64,000 bases of DNA from the NCBI RefSeq assembly GCF_026183895.1, contig NZ_JAPFQI010000015.1, positions 1 through 64,000 on the forward strand. The letters are read 5' to 3'. The DNA comes from Sabulicella glaciei (GTDB lineage: Bacteria > Pseudomonadota > Alphaproteobacteria > Acetobacterales > Acetobacteraceae). Position numbers and translations under genes: made by a program. Shown here in pieces: positions 9,429 to 17,680 of this stretch (the stretch's first letter is position 1; each line of letters opens with the position of its first letter). The notes beneath the pieces are model-generated. The model made no database searches. It was not told the DNA's origin and saw nothing but the letters and a program-made list of their open reading frames with translations.

Positions 9429-10394
9429 ATGGCGCTGCGTTCCGCGATCATCGGCTGCGGGGGATACCTGCCGCCCACCATCGTCACCAATGACGAGCTG
9501 GCGGAGCGCTTCAACCTGGACACCAGCGACGAGTGGATCCGCGAGCGCTCGGGCATCCGGCAGCGCCACCTCGCGGGGCCGGGCGACACCTGCTCCACCC
9601 TCGCTGCGGAAGCCGCGCGGCGGGCCCTGGAATCGGCCGGCGTCACGGCGGATGAGGTGGACGTGCTGGTGCTGGCCACCGCGACGCCGGACAGCGCCTT
9701 TCCCGCCACGGCGGTGCGCGTCCAGGCGCTTCTCGGCATGACGCACGGCTTCGGCTTCGACGTCTCGGCCGCCTGCACCGGCTTCGTCTATGCCCTTTCC
9801 CTCGCGGACGCGATGATTCGCTCGGGCCAGGCGCGCTGCGCCTTGGTGATCGGGGCGGAGGTGTATTCGCGCATCATCGACTGGAGCGACCGCGCGTCCT
9901 GCGTGCTGTTCGGCGACGGGGCCGGCGCGGTGGTGCTGCGCGCCGAGGAAGGCGAGCGCGGCATCCTCTCGACCCACCTCCATTCCGATGGCCGCCACGC
10001 CGACATTCTCCATGTCGAGGGCGGTGCCGGCTCCACCGGCGGCACGGGCCTGCTGCGCATGGCGGGGCGCGAGGTGTTCAAGCACGCCGTCACCAAGTTG
10101 GCCTCCGCGGTGGACGAGGCGCTGGACGCGAACGGGCTGTCCCGCGACGACGTCCAGCTCCTGGTCCCGCACCAGGCCAATATCCGCATCATCGACGCGA
10201 TGGGCCGCAAGCTCGGCCTGCCGAAGGACCGCGTGGTGGTCACGGTGGACCGCCACGCCAACACCTCCGCCGCCTCCATTCCGCTCGCCCTGGACGAGGC
10301 CTGGCGGGAGGGCCGCATCCGCGAGGGCGACCTCGTGCTGCTGGAGGCGATCGGTGGCGGGCTGACCTGGGGCGCCGCGCTGGCGCGCTTTTGA
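9429..10394 (+). CDS. fabH: 3-oxoacyl-ACP synthase III
   Basis: Starts fatty acid synthesis by condensing acetyl-CoA (or another short acyl-CoA) with malonyl-ACP. The 321-residue protein has the catalytic triad Cys116 (DVSAACTGF), His248 (VPHQANIRI) and Asn278 (HANTSAAS), and the C-terminal GGGLTWGAALARF. AGGA within the end of plsX serves as ribosome site. The genomic order plsX-fabH-ihfA-merR is conserved in alphaproteobacteria. Confidence 0.96.
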   Translation: MALRSAIIGCGGYLPPTIVTNDELAERFNLDTSDEWIRERSGIRQRHLAGPGDTCSTLAAEAARRALESAGVTADEVDVLVLATATPDSAFPATAVRVQALLGMTHGFGFDVSAACTGFVYALSLADAMIRSGQARCALVIGAEVYSRIIDWSDRASCVLFGDGAGAVVLRAEEGERGILSTHLHSDGRHADILHVEGGAGSTGGTGLLRMAGREVFKHAVTKLASAVDEALDANGLSRDDVQLLVPHQANIRIIDAMGRKLGLPKDRVVVTVDRHANTSAASIPLALDEAWREGRIREGDLVLLEAIGGGLTWGAALARF

Positions 10395-10469
10395 AACGTG
10401 ATCCGCGAAGCCGTTGACGCGGGCCGGTTTTCCCGGCTTTCCTGCTGCGTCCGAGCCTTGCAGGATTCG

Positions 10470-10784
10470 ATGGAAACCCTGACCCGTTCCGGCCTCGCGG
10501 AAGCGATCTTCGCCCAGGTCGGGCTGTCGCGCAGCGAGTCCGCCTTGCTGTTGGAATCGGTGCTGGAGGCCATGTCCCGCTCCCTGGAGGCCGGGGATGC
10601 GGTGAAGATCACCGGCTTCGGCACCTTTGCCGTTCGCTCCAAGGGGCAGCGCATCGGCCGCAACCCCAAGACCGGGGAGGAGGTGCCGATCTCCCCCCGT
10701 CGTGTCCTGACCTTCCGCCCATCGCAGCAGCTGCGCGCCCGCATCAACGACGAGCCCATCGCGGCGGAGCCCGTGCCGGCATGA
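10470..10784 (+). CDS. ihfA: Integration host factor subunit alpha
   Basis: A 104-residue HU/IHF DNA-bending protein. [14 protein letters not shown] opens the dimer helices, and [20 protein letters not shown] is the family signature leading to the DNA-clamping arm ([10 protein letters not shown]). I start at ATG 10470, with AGGA five bases upstream; an in-frame GTG at 10398 would add 24 residues not seen in IhfA. A TTGACG at 10414-10419 in the 75-nt gap after fabH could be the -35 box of its own promoter, though the -10 is poor. The stop overlaps the merR-like gene by ATGA. Confidence 0.93.
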   Translation: METLTRSGLAEAIFAQVGLSRSESALLLESVLEAMSRSLEAGDAVKITGFGTFAVRSKGQRIGRNPKTGEEVPISPRRVLTFRPSQQLRARINDEPIAAEPVPA

Positions 10785-11149
10785 GCCACGCCGAGCCGCT
10801 TGAGCGTACCCGGCCCCGCAAGGCGGCCGGCGCCTTCCGCACGATCAGCGAGGCGGCGGAGGAGCTGAACGTCCCGCAACACGTGCTGCGCTTCTGGGAA
10901 ACCAAGTTCTCGCGGCTGCAGCCGCTGAAGCGCGGAGGCGGCCGGCGCTACTACCGGCCCGAGGACCTGGCGCTGCTGCGCCGGATTGCCGACCTGCTCT
11001 ACACCCAGGGCTACACCATCAAGGGCGTGCAGCGCGTCCTCGATGAGTCCGAGGCGCCCCCCGCGAGCGAAAGCGGGGAAGGGGCGCTGATGGAGGAGCT
11101 GGAAGCCATCGCCGTGGCGCTGCGCCGGCTCAGTCGCCGGGACGCCTGA
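10781..11149 (+). CDS. MerR-family transcriptional regulator
   Basis: A 122-residue MerR-type protein with one winged helix: [20 protein letters not shown] (about residues 19-38), WETKF, then the wing [23 protein letters not shown]. It has no effector domain beyond a short C-terminal helix, and no cysteine. It resembles the small MerR proteins that follow ihfA in alphaproteobacteria, whose role is not established. The start overlaps ihfA by four bases. Its stop lies inside the palindrome CTGAGGCGCCTCAG (11146-11159), which also contains the stop of the convergent kinase gene. Confidence 0.85.
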   Translation: MSHAEPLERTRPRKAAGAFRTISEAAEELNVPQHVLRFWETKFSRLQPLKRGGGRRYYRPEDLALLRRIADLLYTQGYTIKGVQRVLDESEAPPASESGEGALMEELEAIAVALRRLSRRDA

Positions 11150-11155
11150 GGCGCC

Positions 11156-13186
11156 TCAGCGCTCCGCGCGCCGGGGCGGCACCGAGGAGCGCTGCCCGGG
11201 AAAGGCGAGGGCGGTGCGTTCCACCAGCGGCAGGAACTCCGCGGCACGGATCGAAAGCTCCTCGCGCGGCGCGATGCGGCAGGCTTCCTCCAGCGCGCGC
11301 GCGGCATCGCGCAGGGCCACTGCGCCGAAGGTGGCGGCGGCGGCCTTCAGCGCATGCGCCTCGTCCTCCAGCGCGCGCGGGTCGCGCTGGCTCTGCATGC
11401 GCTGGGCCCGGTTGCGGCTTTCCTCGATGAACAGGGCCACGAGGCGCGGCAGGCGGCCCGGCCCCACGGCGGCGCGCAGCTCCTCCAGCGTTTCCCGGTC
11501 GAGAAGAGGCGGGGCGGGGGACGGCTCGGCCGGGGCCGGCGCCGCTTCCTGGCGTGGCTTGCCGCTCACGAACTTGGCGACGGCGGCGAGGAGGCTCGCC
11601 CGGTCCACCGGCTTGGGGAGGTGGCCGTCCATTCCCGCCTTGGCGCAGCGATCCTCGTCGCCCGGCATCACGCTCGCCGTCATGGCGAGGATGGGGACGC
11701 GGGCGCGCGGGCCGCGAATCGCGCGGATGGCCTTGGCCGCCGTGATGCCGTCCATCATCGGCATCCGCAGATCCATCAGGACGAGGTCGAAATCCGCCGA
11801 TTCCGCCGCTGCCAGCGCCTCGGCCCCGTCGCGCGCCAGCTCCACCGTGTAGCCCTCTTTACGCAGGATGGCGGCGGCGACCATCTGGTTCGCCTTGCCG
11901 TCCTCGGCGAGCAGGATGCGCCCGCGACGGCGGGACGCGGCCGGGGCCGGCGGGGTGGGGGTGAGGCGCACGGGCGGCGGCACACTCTCCGGCACGGCGG
12001 GCAGCGGCAGGTCGAAGAAGAAGGTGGAGCCTTTCCCGGGCGCGGAATCCACCGCGATCTGCCCGCCCATCAGCGCCACCAGACGTCGGCAGATGGCGAG
12101 GCCAAGCCCCGAGCCCGATTCCTCCGAAGCCGGGTCGCCCTGGCTGAAGCGCCGGAACAGCGTGGCGCGCAGCCGGGGCGGAATGCCGATGCCCGTATCG
12201 GTGACCGCGAAGCCCACATGCCCGTCCGGCAAGGCGGCGATGCGGATCTCCACCGAGCCGCGATGAGTGAACTTCACCGCATTGTCGACGAGGTTGAGCA
12301 GGACCTGCCGGATGCGCCCGGCGTCGCCGACCATCTGCCCGGGCAGGAGGTGGTCGAGGCTCGCCGAAAGCTGCAGCCCCTTCTCCGCCGCGGCAGGGGC
12401 CAGCAAGTCCAGCACCTCGCCCACCACCTCGCCGAGGTTGAAGGCGGCCTGGGTGAGTTCCAGCTTGCCCGCCTCGATGCGCGACAGGTCCAGCAACTCG
12501 TTCACCGTGCGCAGCATGGACTGGCCGCAGCGGCGCGCAGTTTCCACATAGGCGTGCTGCTCCGCGTCCAGCGGCGTGTCGAGCAGCAGCGCGAGGGTGC
12601 CCATGGCGCCGTGCAGCGGTGTGCGGACCTCGTGCGACACGAAGGCGAGGAAGTCGCTCTTTTCCTGGCTTGCGCGCTCCGCCGCGCGGCGGGCCTTCAG
12701 GGCGCTGCGCTCGGCGCGGCGGCGGGCCGAGATGTCGTGCTGGATGCCGACAAAGGCGACCAGCCGCCCATCCGGCGCCAGCACGGGGGCCATGCGAAGC
12801 TCGTTGACGAAGCGACGCCCATCCTTGCGGTGGTTGGTGAGCTCCACCGTCACCGGCTTGCGCTCCGCGATGGCGCGGCGCAGCTGCAGCAGGGCCTCGC
12901 GCTCCGTTCCCGCGCCCTGGAGGAAGCGGCAATTGCGGCCCAGCACCTCGTCGGCCGCGTAGCCGGTGATGCGGCTGAAGGCCGGGTTCACGAAGACCAG
13001 CGGGCAATCCGGCAGGGAAGGGTCCGCCACCGTGATCCCCGTCGGCGCCGCGGCGATGGCGAGGGCCAGCACCCCATTCAGCCCCGCCGCGGCGATCGCC
13101 CCGTCACACCCTTCGAGCAGCGCGTTCCCGCCCGCATCCCGCGTCAGGCGGGGCGGGTCGGACGGCCCGGGGAGGGAGGAGGTCAT
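11156..13186 (-). CDS. LOV-domain hybrid sensor histidine kinase (LOV-HisKA-HATPase-REC-Hpt)
   Basis: A 676-residue soluble hybrid kinase with no membrane segment. Domain order: a LOV/PAS domain (about 40-155) with the photoadduct motif NCRFLQG (Cys86) and the FMN-contact residues Asn118, Asn128 and Gln149; HisKA with phosphoacceptor His185 in SHEVRTP; HATPase with the N-box around Asn302 and DTGIGI at 330-335; a receiver with Asp472 in VLMDLRMP; and an Hpt domain with His611 in AHALK. It should sense blue light through a flavin-cysteinyl adduct and run an internal His-Asp-His relay. No response regulator adjoins it, so the output partner is elsewhere. It lies six nt downstream of apt on the same strand, so the two may be co-transcribed. 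The domain calls are secure; light sensing is inferred from the complete motif set. Confidence 0.9.
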   Translation of the reverse strand: MTSSLPGPSDPPRLTRDAGGNALLEGCDGAIAAAGLNGVLALAIAAAPTGITVADPSLPDCPLVFVNPAFSRITGYAADEVLGRNCRFLQGAGTEREALLQLRRAIAERKPVTVELTNHRKDGRRFVNELRMAPVLAPDGRLVAFVGIQHDISARRRAERSALKARRAAERASQEKSDFLAFVSHEVRTPLHGAMGTLALLLDTPLDAEQHAYVETARRCGQSMLRTVNELLDLSRIEAGKLELTQAAFNLGEVVGEVLDLLAPAAAEKGLQLSASLDHLLPGQMVGDAGRIRQVLLNLVDNAVKFTHRGSVEIRIAALPDGHVGFAVTDTGIGIPPRLRATLFRRFSQGDPASEESGSGLGLAICRRLVALMGGQIAVDSAPGKGSTFFFDLPLPAVPESVPPPVRLTPTPPAPAASRRRGRILLAEDGKANQMVAAAILRKEGYTVELARDGAEALAAAESADFDLVLMDLRMPMMDGITAAKAIRAIRGPRARVPILAMTASVMPGDEDRCAKAGMDGHLPKPVDRASLLAAVAKFVSGKPRQEAAPAPAEPSPAPPLLDRETLEELRAAVGPGRLPRLVALFIEESRNRAQRMQSQRDPRALEDEAHALKAAAATFGAVALRDAARALEEACRIAPREELSIRAAEFLPLVERTALAFPGQRSSVPPRRAER

Positions 13187-13192
13187 CGCACC

Positions 13193-13717
13193 CTAATCGT
13201 CGTAGGCGACCAGCGCTTCGACCGGCAGGTCCAGCCGCTCGCGGCCCTTCAGGAAGGTGAGTTCGATCATGACGGCCGTGGCCGGGACGACCGCGCCCAC
13301 CTTGCGCAGCAGCGCGACGCCCGCCGCCATGGTGCCGCCCGTCGCGAGCAGGTCGTCGAGCAGGACGACACGCTGGCCCGGCTGAACCGCGTCCTCCTGG
13401 ATCTCGATGCGGTCGGTGCCGTATTCCAGGTTGTAATCCAGCCCGACCGTACCGCCGGGCAGCTTGCCCCGCTTCCGCAGCATGACGAAGCCGAGGCCGA
13501 GCGCGAGGGCCATGGGCGCCGCCAGCAGGAAGCCGCGGCTCTCGATGCCTGCCAGCACATCCGGCTTGTGCGCGGCAACCCGCTCCGCGAGCTGCGAGGT
13601 GGCTTCCTTCCAGGCGGGACCATGCCGCAGCAGGGTGGAGATGTCGTAGAAGAGGATGCCGGGCTTCGGAAAGTCCGGGATGCCGCGGATGTGGCTCTTC
13701 AGTTCGGCTTCAGTCAT
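13193..13717 (-). CDS. apt: Adenine phosphoribosyltransferase
   Basis: Salvages adenine to AMP using PRPP. The 174-residue protein has the type I PRTase PRPP loop [14 protein letters not shown] (about 117-130), the early [14 protein letters not shown] block typical of Apt, and [13 protein letters not shown] start at [10 protein letters not shown] (13717); the longer in-frame reading adds a non-conserved basic stretch. It is the upstream partner of the LOV kinase gene and is divergent from the DUF2842 gene. Confidence 0.94.
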   Translation of the reverse strand: MTEAELKSHIRGIPDFPKPGILFYDISTLLRHGPAWKEATSQLAERVAAHKPDVLAGIESRGFLLAAPMALALGLGFVMLRKRGKLPGGTVGLDYNLEYGTDRIEIQEDAVQPGQRVVLLDDLLATGGTMAAGVALLRKVGAVVPATAVMIELTFLKGRERLDLPVEALVAYDD

Positions 13718-13872
13718 TGATCTCGTCTGGCTGGCGGATTGTTGCGCGGAGGCGCCGCGTCGGGGCGTCGAAGGGCAGCGCGCCCCGCGAAGGATAGGTC
13801 GGGCCGGCGCGGCGCGTCCAGCATCCACGGTTCGGGCTTGGCAAGGCGGCAAGGGCGGTCCATGTCGCGTGC

Positions 13873-14067
13873 ATGTCCCGGGTTCCCCTTGCCTTCCTTC
13901 TCGGCGTCCTTGGCTTCCTCGCCTATGTCGGCGTTGTCGTGGCGCTGGGCGATTTCGTGGTGCATCGTCACTGGACGCTGCAATTCGTCTATTACGCGGC
14001 GGTGGGGATCCTCTGGGCCTGGCCGGCGAAGTGGCTGATGTTCTGGGCGGCGCGCAAGAACGGCTGA
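13873..14067 (+). CDS. Small membrane protein, DUF2842-like
   Basis: A 64-residue protein with two transmembrane segments: residues 5-27 ([20 protein letters not shown]) and about 38-58 ([19 protein letters not shown]). The YYAxxGxxWxxPxxxLxxW pattern matches the DUF2842 family of alphaproteobacteria, whose function is unknown. No clear ribosome site is visible, so the exact start is less certain. It ends five nt before the stop of the convergent phosphoesterase gene. Confidence 0.75.
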   Translation: MSRVPLAFLLGVLGFLAYVGVVVALGDFVVHRHWTLQFVYYAAVGILWAWPAKWLMFWAARKNG

Positions 14068-14071
14068 GCCG

Positions 14072-14884
14072 TCACGCGGGCAGCGCCGCCTCCAGCCCAC
14101 CGCCCATGCGCAGCGCGGAAACGCGGCGCGCGAGCCCGGTCGAATCCTCCGTCTCCACGAACAACCCACACAGGGTCGCCTCGCCCTCGGCGGGCGCCAG
14201 GCGCTCGCCGGGCATCTTGCGCCAGAAGCGCAGCGCGGCGCCGCCCTTCTGCATCCCGATCACGCTGTCATAGTCGCCGCACATCCCCGCATCGGTCTGA
14301 AAGGCGGTGCCGCCGGGCAGGATGCGGTGGTCGGCGGTCGGCACGTGGGTGTGCGTGCCGACGACGAGGCTCAGCATCCCGTCGAAGGAATGCGCCATGG
14401 CCTGCTTCTCGCTCGTCGCCTCGGCATGGATGTCGAGGATGGCAGCCTGGATCGTCACGCCCAGCCGGTGCTTCGCCAGCTCGGACTGGACGGTGCGGAA
14501 CGGGTCGTCCAGCGGGTCCATGAACAGCCGTCCCATCACCTGCATCACCAGGGCGCGGCGCCCGTCGCCGACCGCGACCTCGACCGCGCCGCGGCCCGGC
14601 GTGCCGGGGGGGAAGTTCAGCGCGCGGATGACGCGCGGCTGCTCCTCCAGATAGGGGATGATCTCGCGCCGGTCCCAGGCGTGGTTGCCCAGGGTGATGA
14701 CATCCGCCCCCGCCGCCAGGAAGGCGCGCGCCATGTCGGGCGAAAGGCCGAAGCCGTGCGAGGCGTTCTCGCCGTTCACCACCACGAGCTCCGCGCCCAG
14801 CCTTTCGCGCAGCCCCGGCAGGTGCGTCACCACCGCGTCGCGGCCGGAACGGCCGACCACGTCGCCCAGAAACAGGATCCTCAT
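14072..14884 (-). CDS. YmdB-type metallophosphoesterase (TIGR00282 family)
   Basis: A 270-residue calcineurin-like phosphoesterase. Metal ligands are visible in FLGDVVGRSGRD (residues 5-16), VVNGENASHGFGLS, LGNHAWDRREI, DIHAEATSEKQA and VVGTHTHVPTAD. Family members (B. subtilis YmdB) hydrolyse 2',3'-cyclic nucleotides and affect gene expression programmes; the substrate here is not known. Its start overlaps the stop of the upstream folate gene by four bases, so the two are coupled. Confidence 0.9.
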   Translation of the reverse strand: MRILFLGDVVGRSGRDAVVTHLPGLRERLGAELVVVNGENASHGFGLSPDMARAFLAAGADVITLGNHAWDRREIIPYLEEQPRVIRALNFPPGTPGRGAVEVAVGDGRRALVMQVMGRLFMDPLDDPFRTVQSELAKHRLGVTIQAAILDIHAEATSEKQAMAHSFDGMLSLVVGTHTHVPTADHRILPGGTAFQTDAGMCGDYDSVIGMQKGGAALRFWRKMPGERLAPAEGEATLCGLFVETEDSTGLARRVSALRMGGGLEAALPA

Positions 14885-15423
14885 ACGCGCAGGAGGCCTT
14901 GCTCCGTAGCGATGGCGTGCAGGGGGATGTCGTGCGGCTCCATCGGGACCTCTTCCACCTCCTGCGCCAAACAGGCAACGCCCAGGCGGAAGGCGCGCGG
15001 CATCAGCGCCAGGGTGCGGTCGTAATACCCGCCGCCATAGCCGAGGCGCCCGCCGCGCCGGTCAAAGGCCAGCAGCGGGACGAGCAGCCAGTCCGGCTCC
15101 CGCCCTTCCGCCGTGGCGGGATGGGAGGTGCCCATCGGCCCGGGGGCCAGCGCGTCGCCCGGCGCCCAGGCGCGGAACTCGAGCGGGCGGCCGCGTGGCG
15201 GGGTGAAGGGCAGGGCCAGCAGGTGGCCGCGCCCGTGCAGTGCGAGGAGCAGGGGCCGGATGTCGATCTCGGTCCCCATCGGCCAGAACCCGCCGATGAC
15301 GGCGCCAGGGGGCGGCGGACAGTCGCGCAGCACGTGGGCGGCCAGCGCCTCCGCGGCGCCGGGCGGCGGGTCGCGGCGCGACAGCACCAGACGCCGCAGG
15401 GCGGCCTTGGCAGCCTCACTCAT
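14881..15423 (-). CDS. 5-formyltetrahydrofolate cyclo-ligase
   Basis: A 180-residue enzyme (Fau/YgfA/MTHFS family) that converts 5-formyl-THF to 5,10-methenyl-THF with ATP. Residues matching the family include an N-terminal KAALRRLVLSRR helix, GGFWPMGTEIDIRPLL, DWLLVPLLAFDRRGGRLGYG and GGYYDRTLA (about 130-140), the ATP/folate site. I start at MSEAAKAAL; the longer in-frame reading would translate the 6S RNA region. Its location directly downstream of 6S RNA and zapA is the conserved proteobacterial arrangement. Confidence 0.92.
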   Translation of the reverse strand: MSEAAKAALRRLVLSRRDPPPGAAEALAAHVLRDCPPPPGAVIGGFWPMGTEIDIRPLLLALHGRGHLLALPFTPPRGRPLEFRAWAPGDALAPGPMGTSHPATAEGREPDWLLVPLLAFDRRGGRLGYGGGYYDRTLALMPRAFRLGVACLAQEVEEVPMEPHDIPLHAIATEQGLLRV

Positions 15424-15440
15424 CGGGGGAAAGAGGGGGG

Positions 15441-15599
15441 TGCGAAGCCACCCTGGCCGTCGGCGACTGCATCCTCCCAAGGCCTGCCATAAGCAGGTGG
15501 GCACCAGATAGCCGGACCACGGCCCGGCCAGCGCCAGTTCCCGGGAGTTGCGTATTGGCCCTGGGGATGTCTGTGCCAGACGCACCGGGCAGCCTCGCC
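15441..15599 (-). ncRNA. ssrS: Predicted 6S RNA
   Basis: Non-coding DNA of about 160 nt between zapA and the folate cyclo-ligase gene, the usual 6S locus. Manual folding gives a rod. A 12-bp closing stem pairs GCGAGGCTGCCC (5' end, about 15598-15587) with GGGTGGCTTCGC (about 15453-15442), with G-U pairs. An asymmetric internal loop follows, then a long bulged stem joining CATCC and CAGGGCC to GGCCTTG and GGATG. A central open region leads to an apical stem (GGCGCT/GGTGCC and GCCGG/CCGGC). 6S RNA binds sigma70-RNA polymerase as a promoter mimic and accumulates in stationary phase. Ends are estimated, not mapped. Confidence 0.72.
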
Positions 15600-15604
15600 C
15601 TCAT

Positions 15605-15633
15605 CAGTTAGGCGTCCGCGATGCCTGCCGCAA
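15605..15633 (-). promoter_or_regulatory. Candidate promoter of the 6S RNA
   Basis: On the minus strand TTGCGG (15633-15628), a 17-nt spacer and TAACTG (15610-15605) sit directly after the zapA stop and about seven nt before the predicted 6S 5' end. Spacing and placement fit a sigma70-type promoter; the match of each box is only moderate. Confidence 0.45.
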
Positions 15634-15640
15634 CCCGGCC

Positions 15641-16003
15641 TCAGGGTTTTCCGAGGTGGTTCGCCATGGTCTCGATGCGCTCCGCCAGGGCGACGAGGCG
15701 CTCGGTCACCTGCGGGTCGATCGGCGCCGGGGCAGGCGGCGCGATCACGGGCGCGGCGGGGGCGGGGAGGGGCTGTCCGTTGCGGAGCTTCACGAGGTCG
15801 GCGCGGAGGTCGGAGGCCTCGTCGGCCAGCAGCAGCGCGACGTGCAGCAGCATGCGCGCCTCGCTGAACTGGCCGCCCATGGCGCGGATCATCCGCACCT
15901 TCTCCTCCATCATCGCGCAAAGCTGGCGGACGTGCTCCTCCTCGCCATCGCGGCAGCCGATGGTGTGGTTGTAGCCGTTCACGCGCACATTCACCTGGCC
16001 CAT
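15641..16003 (-). CDS. zapA: Cell division protein ZapA
   Basis: A 120-residue FtsZ-ring stabiliser. The N-terminal domain is clear (VNVRVNGYNHTIGCRDGEEE, about 4-23), followed by a long helix (VRQLCAMMEEKVRMIRAMGG) and a Pro/Ala-rich linker to a final coiled helix (about 95-118). The ATG at 16003 has AGGGGG seven bases upstream; a GTG directly before it, overlapping the previous stop, is an alternative. It is one operon with the upstream coiled-coil gene. Confidence 0.9.
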   Translation of the reverse strand: MGQVNVRVNGYNHTIGCRDGEEEHVRQLCAMMEEKVRMIRAMGGQFSEARMLLHVALLLADEASDLRADLVKLRNGQPLPAPAAPVIAPPAPAPIDPQVTERLVALAERIETMANHLGKP

Positions 16004-16005
16004 CA

Positions 16006-16227
16006 CTATTCCCCCTGATCGGCCATCGCCGCCTTCAGCTTCTCCAAGGTCTCGTCCAGGCGGCGGGACAGCGCCTCCACCTCGCTGCGGGGGACGCGCT
16101 CCTCCTCCAGGTGCGCGAAGCGCGCTTCCAGCAGGTCGAACAGGCGCTCGAGCGCCGTTTCCAGCCGATCGACGGCCTCGAGTGCCGGGTCGCTGGGCGC
16201 GGAACTGGACGAAGGGGCTTCAGCCAT
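16006..16227 (-). CDS. Small coiled-coil protein upstream of zapA (DUF4164-like)
   Basis: A 73-residue acidic protein, almost entirely a helical heptad pattern from residue 15 on (LEAVDRLETALERLFDLLEA, then a second helix with LSRRLDETLEKLK). It ends two nt before the zapA start. Small coiled-coil proteins of the DUF4164 type are found beside zapA in alphaproteobacteria and may work with ZapA in the division ring; this is inference from position. MAEAPSSS is taken as start; six further residues are possible. Confidence 0.65.
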   Translation of the reverse strand: MAEAPSSSSAPSDPALEAVDRLETALERLFDLLEARFAHLEEERVPRSEVEALSRRLDETLEKLKAAMADQGE

Positions 16228-16243
16228 GGTGTGGAGCGTTCGC

Positions 16244-16669
16244 ATGCAGCCTGGGATGGGTCAACCGCGGATCGTCGTCGTCCGCTCGCGCCTCGAACGC
16301 GACGCGGCGCTGGAGGCTGCGTCAGGCGCGAAGCTGCGTTTCCTGTCGGAAGCAGGGGCGGCCGCCTTCCTCGGCGCGGCGGGATTCCGCGCCCTGCTGG
16401 GCGAGCATTGGCCCGAGGGAATCCTGGATTGCGGCGAAGCGCCGGGCTTCGCGCTGGAGGCGCTGCGCCTGGGCGCGCGGTCCCTGGTGCTGGCGCCGGA
16501 ACTTTCCGCCTTCCCGGCGCTGGAGCGGCTGGCGCGCGAGGCGGGGGCGGAGATCCTGCCGGTGCGGCCCCCGGCCATCGCGCTGGGGCGGATCGCGCTG
16601 GACCGCCCGGCCGGACGTGCGCACCTGCGCCGCCTCCTTGCCCTTCACGCTTCGGGCAGGATGGACTAA
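16244..16669 (+). CDS. Conserved hypothetical protein upstream of aldolase
   Basis: A protein of about 141 residues that I do not recognise as a named family. It has an alternating strand-helix pattern: PRIVVVRSRLERDAAL, LRFLSEAGAAAFLG, ILDCGEAPGFALEALRLGA, SLVLAPELSAFPALERLA and ILPVRPPAIALGR, suggesting a small Rossmann-like fold without a nucleotide-binding glycine loop. ATG 16244 has GGAG eight bases upstream; ATG 16256 is a rival. It lies 36 nt before the class I aldolase gene on the same strand and probably shares its transcript. Confidence 0.6.
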   Translation: MQPGMGQPRIVVVRSRLERDAALEAASGAKLRFLSEAGAAAFLGAAGFRALLGEHWPEGILDCGEAPGFALEALRLGARSLVLAPELSAFPALERLAREAGAEILPVRPPAIALGRIALDRPAGRAHLRRLLALHASGRMD

Positions 16670-16705
16670 GGACCGCGCACCACCAATTGCGCGAGGGCAC
16701 GGGCC

Positions 16706-17626
16706 ATGAAGCTGACGAGCAAGGTCAGGCAGATCCTTTCCTGGTACGAGAGCGACAATCCCGGGACCAAGGCGAACATCGCCCGCATCCTGATGGAGGG
16801 CCGCCTGCGCGGGACCGGCCGCATGGTCATCCTGCCCGTGGACCAGGGCTTCGAGCACGGCCCGGCCCGCTCCTTCGCCCCGAACCCCGACGCCTATGAC
16901 CCGCACTACCATTTCCGCCTGGCGATCGACGCGGGGCTGAACGCCTATGCCGCGCCGCTCGGCATGCTGGAGGCGGGCGCCGCGACCTTCGCCGGCTCCA
17001 TCCCGACCATCCTGAAGGTCAACTCCTCCAACAGCCTGTCCACCACCAAGGACCAGGCGGTGACCGCGACCGTGTCCGACGCGCTGCGCCTCGGCTGCTC
17101 GGCCATCGGCTTCACCATCTACCCCTCCTCCGAATACCAGTTCGAGATGATGGAGGAGCTGCGCGAGCTGGCCGCCGAGGCGAAGGCCGTCGGCCTCGCC
17201 GTGGTGGTGTGGTCCTATCCGCGCGGCCCGATGCTGGACAAGACCGGCGAGACGGCGCTCGACATCTGCGCCTATGCCGCGCACATGGCGGCGCTGATCG
17301 GCGCGCACATCATCAAGGTGAAGCCGCCCACCGCCGCGATCTCGCTCGACGCCGCGAAGAAGACCTACGAGAACTCCCCGGTGGAGGACGATGCGGCGGC
17401 GCGCTTCGCCCACGTGGTGAAGTCCTGCTTCAACGGCCGTCGCCTCGTGGTGTTCTCGGGCGGCGAGGCCAAGGGCTCCGACGCGCTGCTGAACGAGGTG
17501 CGCGCCATCCATGCCGGCGGCGGCAACGGCTCCATCGTCGGCCGCAACGCCTTCCAGCGCTCGCGCGAGGATGCGCTGAAGCTGCTGGGCGACATGATCG
17601 ACATCTACGCGGGCAAGGCCGCCTGA
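16706..17626 (+). CDS. Class I fructose-bisphosphate aldolase (DhnA/FbaB type)
   Basis: Cleaves fructose 1,6-bisphosphate to triose phosphates through a lysine Schiff base. The 306-residue protein belongs to the archaeal-type/FbaB group: MVILPVDQGFEHGPARSF (about 40-57), ILKVNSSNSLS, a phosphate-site lysine region HIIKVKPP (about 199-206), and the late VFSGGEAKGSDALL and GNGSIVGRNAFQR motifs of the phosphate-binding barrel end. GAGGG precedes the ATG. A short hairpin follows the stop. Confidence 0.9.
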   Translation: MKLTSKVRQILSWYESDNPGTKANIARILMEGRLRGTGRMVILPVDQGFEHGPARSFAPNPDAYDPHYHFRLAIDAGLNAYAAPLGMLEAGAATFAGSIPTILKVNSSNSLSTTKDQAVTATVSDALRLGCSAIGFTIYPSSEYQFEMMEELRELAAEAKAVGLAVVVWSYPRGPMLDKTGETALDICAYAAHMAALIGAHIIKVKPPTAAISLDAAKKTYENSPVEDDAAARFAHVVKSCFNGRRLVVFSGGEAKGSDALLNEVRAIHAGGGNGSIVGRNAFQRSREDALKLLGDMIDIYAGKAA

Positions 17627-17628
17627 TC

Positions 17629-17646
17629 CTTCGCTCGTCCGCGAAG
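17629..17646 (+). terminator. Short hairpin after the aldolase gene
   Basis: CTTCGC (17629-17634), a six-base loop and GCGAAG (17641-17646) form a perfect 6-bp stem directly after the aldolase stop. There is no T-run, so it is a weak terminator candidate. Confidence 0.35.
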
Positions 17647-17656
17647 CACCACACAT

Positions 17657-17680
17657 GGCCCCGGGGGTAGCCTCGGGGCC
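17657..17680 (+). promoter_or_regulatory. Hairpin abutting the TauE-family start codon
   Basis: GGCCCCG (17657-17663) and CGGGGCC (17674-17680) form a 7-bp GC stem whose last base touches the ATG at 17681. No Shine-Dalgarno site is visible there, so the structure could limit translation of the permease. Confidence 0.35.

Noticed and set aside
11146-11159. Palindrome CTGAGGCGCCTCAG as an operator
   Set aside because: It consists mostly of the two facing stop codons of convergent genes and a GGCGCC core with no loop, so chance or a weak convergent terminator explains it.
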